A DNA stretch of 5,784 bases from DASUSF01 sp036375275 (GTDB lineage Bacteria > Pseudomonadota > Alphaproteobacteria > Geminicoccales > Geminicoccaceae). A program made the translations under genes and the position numbers. Positions 5,784 through 5,784 of this stretch are shown one piece after another; within the stretch, counting starts at the first letter, position 1, and each line of letters starts with the position of its first letter. The DNA lies in assembly GCA_036375275.1 (NCBI GenBank), contig DASUSF010000246.1, forward strand, positions 1-5,784. The letters are read 5' to 3'. Below the pieces are notes generated by a model. It searched no databases. It saw only the letters and a list, made by a program, of their open reading frames with translations, and had not been told where the DNA came from.

Positions 5784-5784
5784 G

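Overview
The window is very GC-rich. Codons in the clear genes end almost always in G or C, and long spurious open frames run antisense to them. Gene content and protein style point to an alphaproteobacterium, most likely a Rhizobiales member of the Methylobacterium type. That is an inference from protein resemblance (an RNA methyltransferase beginning MRGYFGIG and an IS110-type transposase tail), not from a search.

Layout. Positions 2-2469 hold two translationally coupled plus-strand genes: the last ~298 residues of an acyl-CoA dehydrogenase, then a complete AMP-forming acyl-CoA ligase. Together they would activate a carboxylic acid to its CoA thioester and perform the first oxidation step of beta-oxidation-like degradation. 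Their end converges on a minus-strand SpoU/TrmH-type RNA methyltransferase (2513-3040). A 90-bp divergent spacer (3041-3130) separates that gene from a zinc-free, NADPH-dependent quinone oxidoreductase-like gene (3131-4111). After a 94-bp spacer with a short direct repeat and hairpin comes a macro-domain gene (4206-4733), probably an O-acetyl-ADP-ribose deacetylase or ADP-ribosyl hydrolase.

The right end is the accessory part. Directly after the macro-domain gene lies an in-frame scar of an IS110-family transposase C-terminus (about 4748-4948) that lacks roughly 20 residues internally. It is followed by noncoding DNA containing an array of three ~153-bp tandem repeats (5101-5571) with small conserved hairpins and GC-rich palindromes. 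The last feature is the C-terminus of a minus-strand TPR protein (5631 to the window edge). The repeat array therefore lies between two converging gene ends.

Most of the window is ordinary metabolic and housekeeping content, and no defence system, CRISPR array, tRNA or rRNA was seen. The parts worth a second look are the tandem array, the transposase remnant beside it and the shortened third motif of the RNA methyltransferase.
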